A program made the translations under genes and the position numbers. This document shows, one piece after another, positions 7,376-7,614 of a stretch of DNA of 7,614 bases. The notes under the pieces are model-generated. The model did not search any database, was not told the origin of the DNA, and worked only from the letters and a program-made list of their open reading frames with translations. This DNA comes from Chloroflexota bacterium. Its GTDB lineage: Bacteria > Chloroflexota > Limnocylindria > Limnocylindrales > CSP1-4. The first letter of the stretch is position 1, and each line of letters begins with the position of its first letter. The stretch spans positions 1-7,614 of the forward strand of contig VGPE01000134.1 in the NCBI GenBank assembly GCA_016875645.1. Reading direction: 5' to 3'.

Positions 7376-7614
7376 GCAGCGGATCCATCCGGCCCGTGCA
7401 TTGAACCGGCGCCGGGAACGGGCGGCGGGCGGAGCGCCGTCAAACGGGGCCGCCGGAGGGCCCACACGCCCGATGCGACGGCCGATCACGCCCAGAGGGC
7501 CAAGTGTCAGCGCCTCCCGGTCACTGGAGGGTCGGCGTGGAGCGGGAGTGCCACCGCATCCCGGTCACCGATACCAGCGCCCGGGCGGCTCGAATTCGGT
7601 TTCCCCGAGCAGCG
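7376..7614. other. Right-edge stretch without an assignable gene
   Basis: I find no tRNA, rRNA or recognisable protein here. In one minus-strand frame the last 50 bases (7614-7565) read LLGETEFEPPGRWYR and then TGA, which looks like a plausible protein tail and could be the 3' end of an upstream gene in the same orientation, but 15 residues cannot be identified. A plus-strand frame from about 7290 is open to the edge, but its product is dominated by Arg, Pro and Gly and looks like a composition artefact. The direct repeat TCCCGGTCAC occurs at 7515-7524 and 7559-7568. Confidence 0.4.

Noticed and set aside
7395..7420. tRNA T-arm-like sequence GGTTCAATGCA on the minus strand
   Set aside because: The 5-pair T-stem does not form and no cloverleaf can be built around it.
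7133..7489. 119-codon N-terminal extension of the purA frame, or a start at the in-frame ATG at 7216
   Set aside because: The extension is Arg/Pro/Gly-rich, reads through the structured leader and terminator hairpin, and matches nothing in PurA. The ATG at 7132 gives the family N-terminus and has a ribosome binding site; the ATG at 7216 has none.
7530..7560. T-box-like motif on the minus strand (GGTGGCACTCCCGC)
   Set aside because: It only partly matches the T-box antiterminator consensus, no specifier stem can be seen in the window, and the downstream gene is not an aminoacyl-tRNA synthetase or amino acid gene.
7290..7614. Plus-strand open frame running to the right edge (begins MRQWADLGRRLRRTAR)
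   Set aside because: The product is almost entirely Arg, Pro, Gly, Ala and Ser without conserved features, as expected from stop-poor GC-rich non-coding DNA, and there is no clear ribosome binding site.

Overview
The window is one block of de novo purine biosynthesis genes, all on the minus strand. In transcription order (right to left) they are purA, purD, purB, purC, purS, purQ and the first half of purL, which runs off the left edge. Base composition is very G+C-rich and codons favour G or C at the third position, so long open frames also appear on the opposite strand. The separate small PurS/PurQ/PurL subunits and the roughly 300-residue PurC exclude the gamma-proteobacterial plan of one large PurL and a short PurC. 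A high-GC Gram-positive-type or Chloroflexota-like bacterium fits best, but the lineage is inferred from style only.

Layout. Bases 1-1214 hold the N-terminal part of purL, followed rightward by purQ (1211-1963), purS (1960-2250), purC (2247-3203), purB (3190-4512), purD (4509-5801) and purA (5798-7132). Every junction overlaps: five by 4 bases (ATGA or GTGA) and one, purB/purC, by 14. There is no intergenic base across about 7.1 kb, which implies one transcript with translational coupling. The only non-coding stretch is 7133-7614, upstream of purA.

Function. PurD makes GAR. PurS, PurQ and PurL form the complex that turns FGAR into FGAM. PurC makes SAICAR, and PurB releases fumarate from it. 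PurA and PurB (in its second reaction) then take IMP to AMP. The core order purB-C-S-Q-L is the one known from Bacillus-type operons, but here purA and purD stand at its head. The genes for steps 1, 3, 5, 6, 9 and 10 (purF, purN, purM, purE/K, purH) are not in the window; some may lie beyond base 1.

The most interesting part is the purA leader. The minus-strand RNA can form a compact three-way junction (7210-7304) with helices of 7, 7 and 6 Watson-Crick pairs and only one unpaired junction base. It is followed by an intrinsic-terminator-like hairpin with a short U-tract (7164-7197), then a good Shine-Dalgarno sequence 8 bases before the purA ATG. A TATACT box at 7338-7343 may be the promoter -10. 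This order (promoter, structured RNA, terminator, first purine gene) is that of a riboswitch or other attenuator. I do not recognise it as a known purine, ZTP, PRPP or SAM class, so it is reported as a candidate orphan cis-regulatory RNA.
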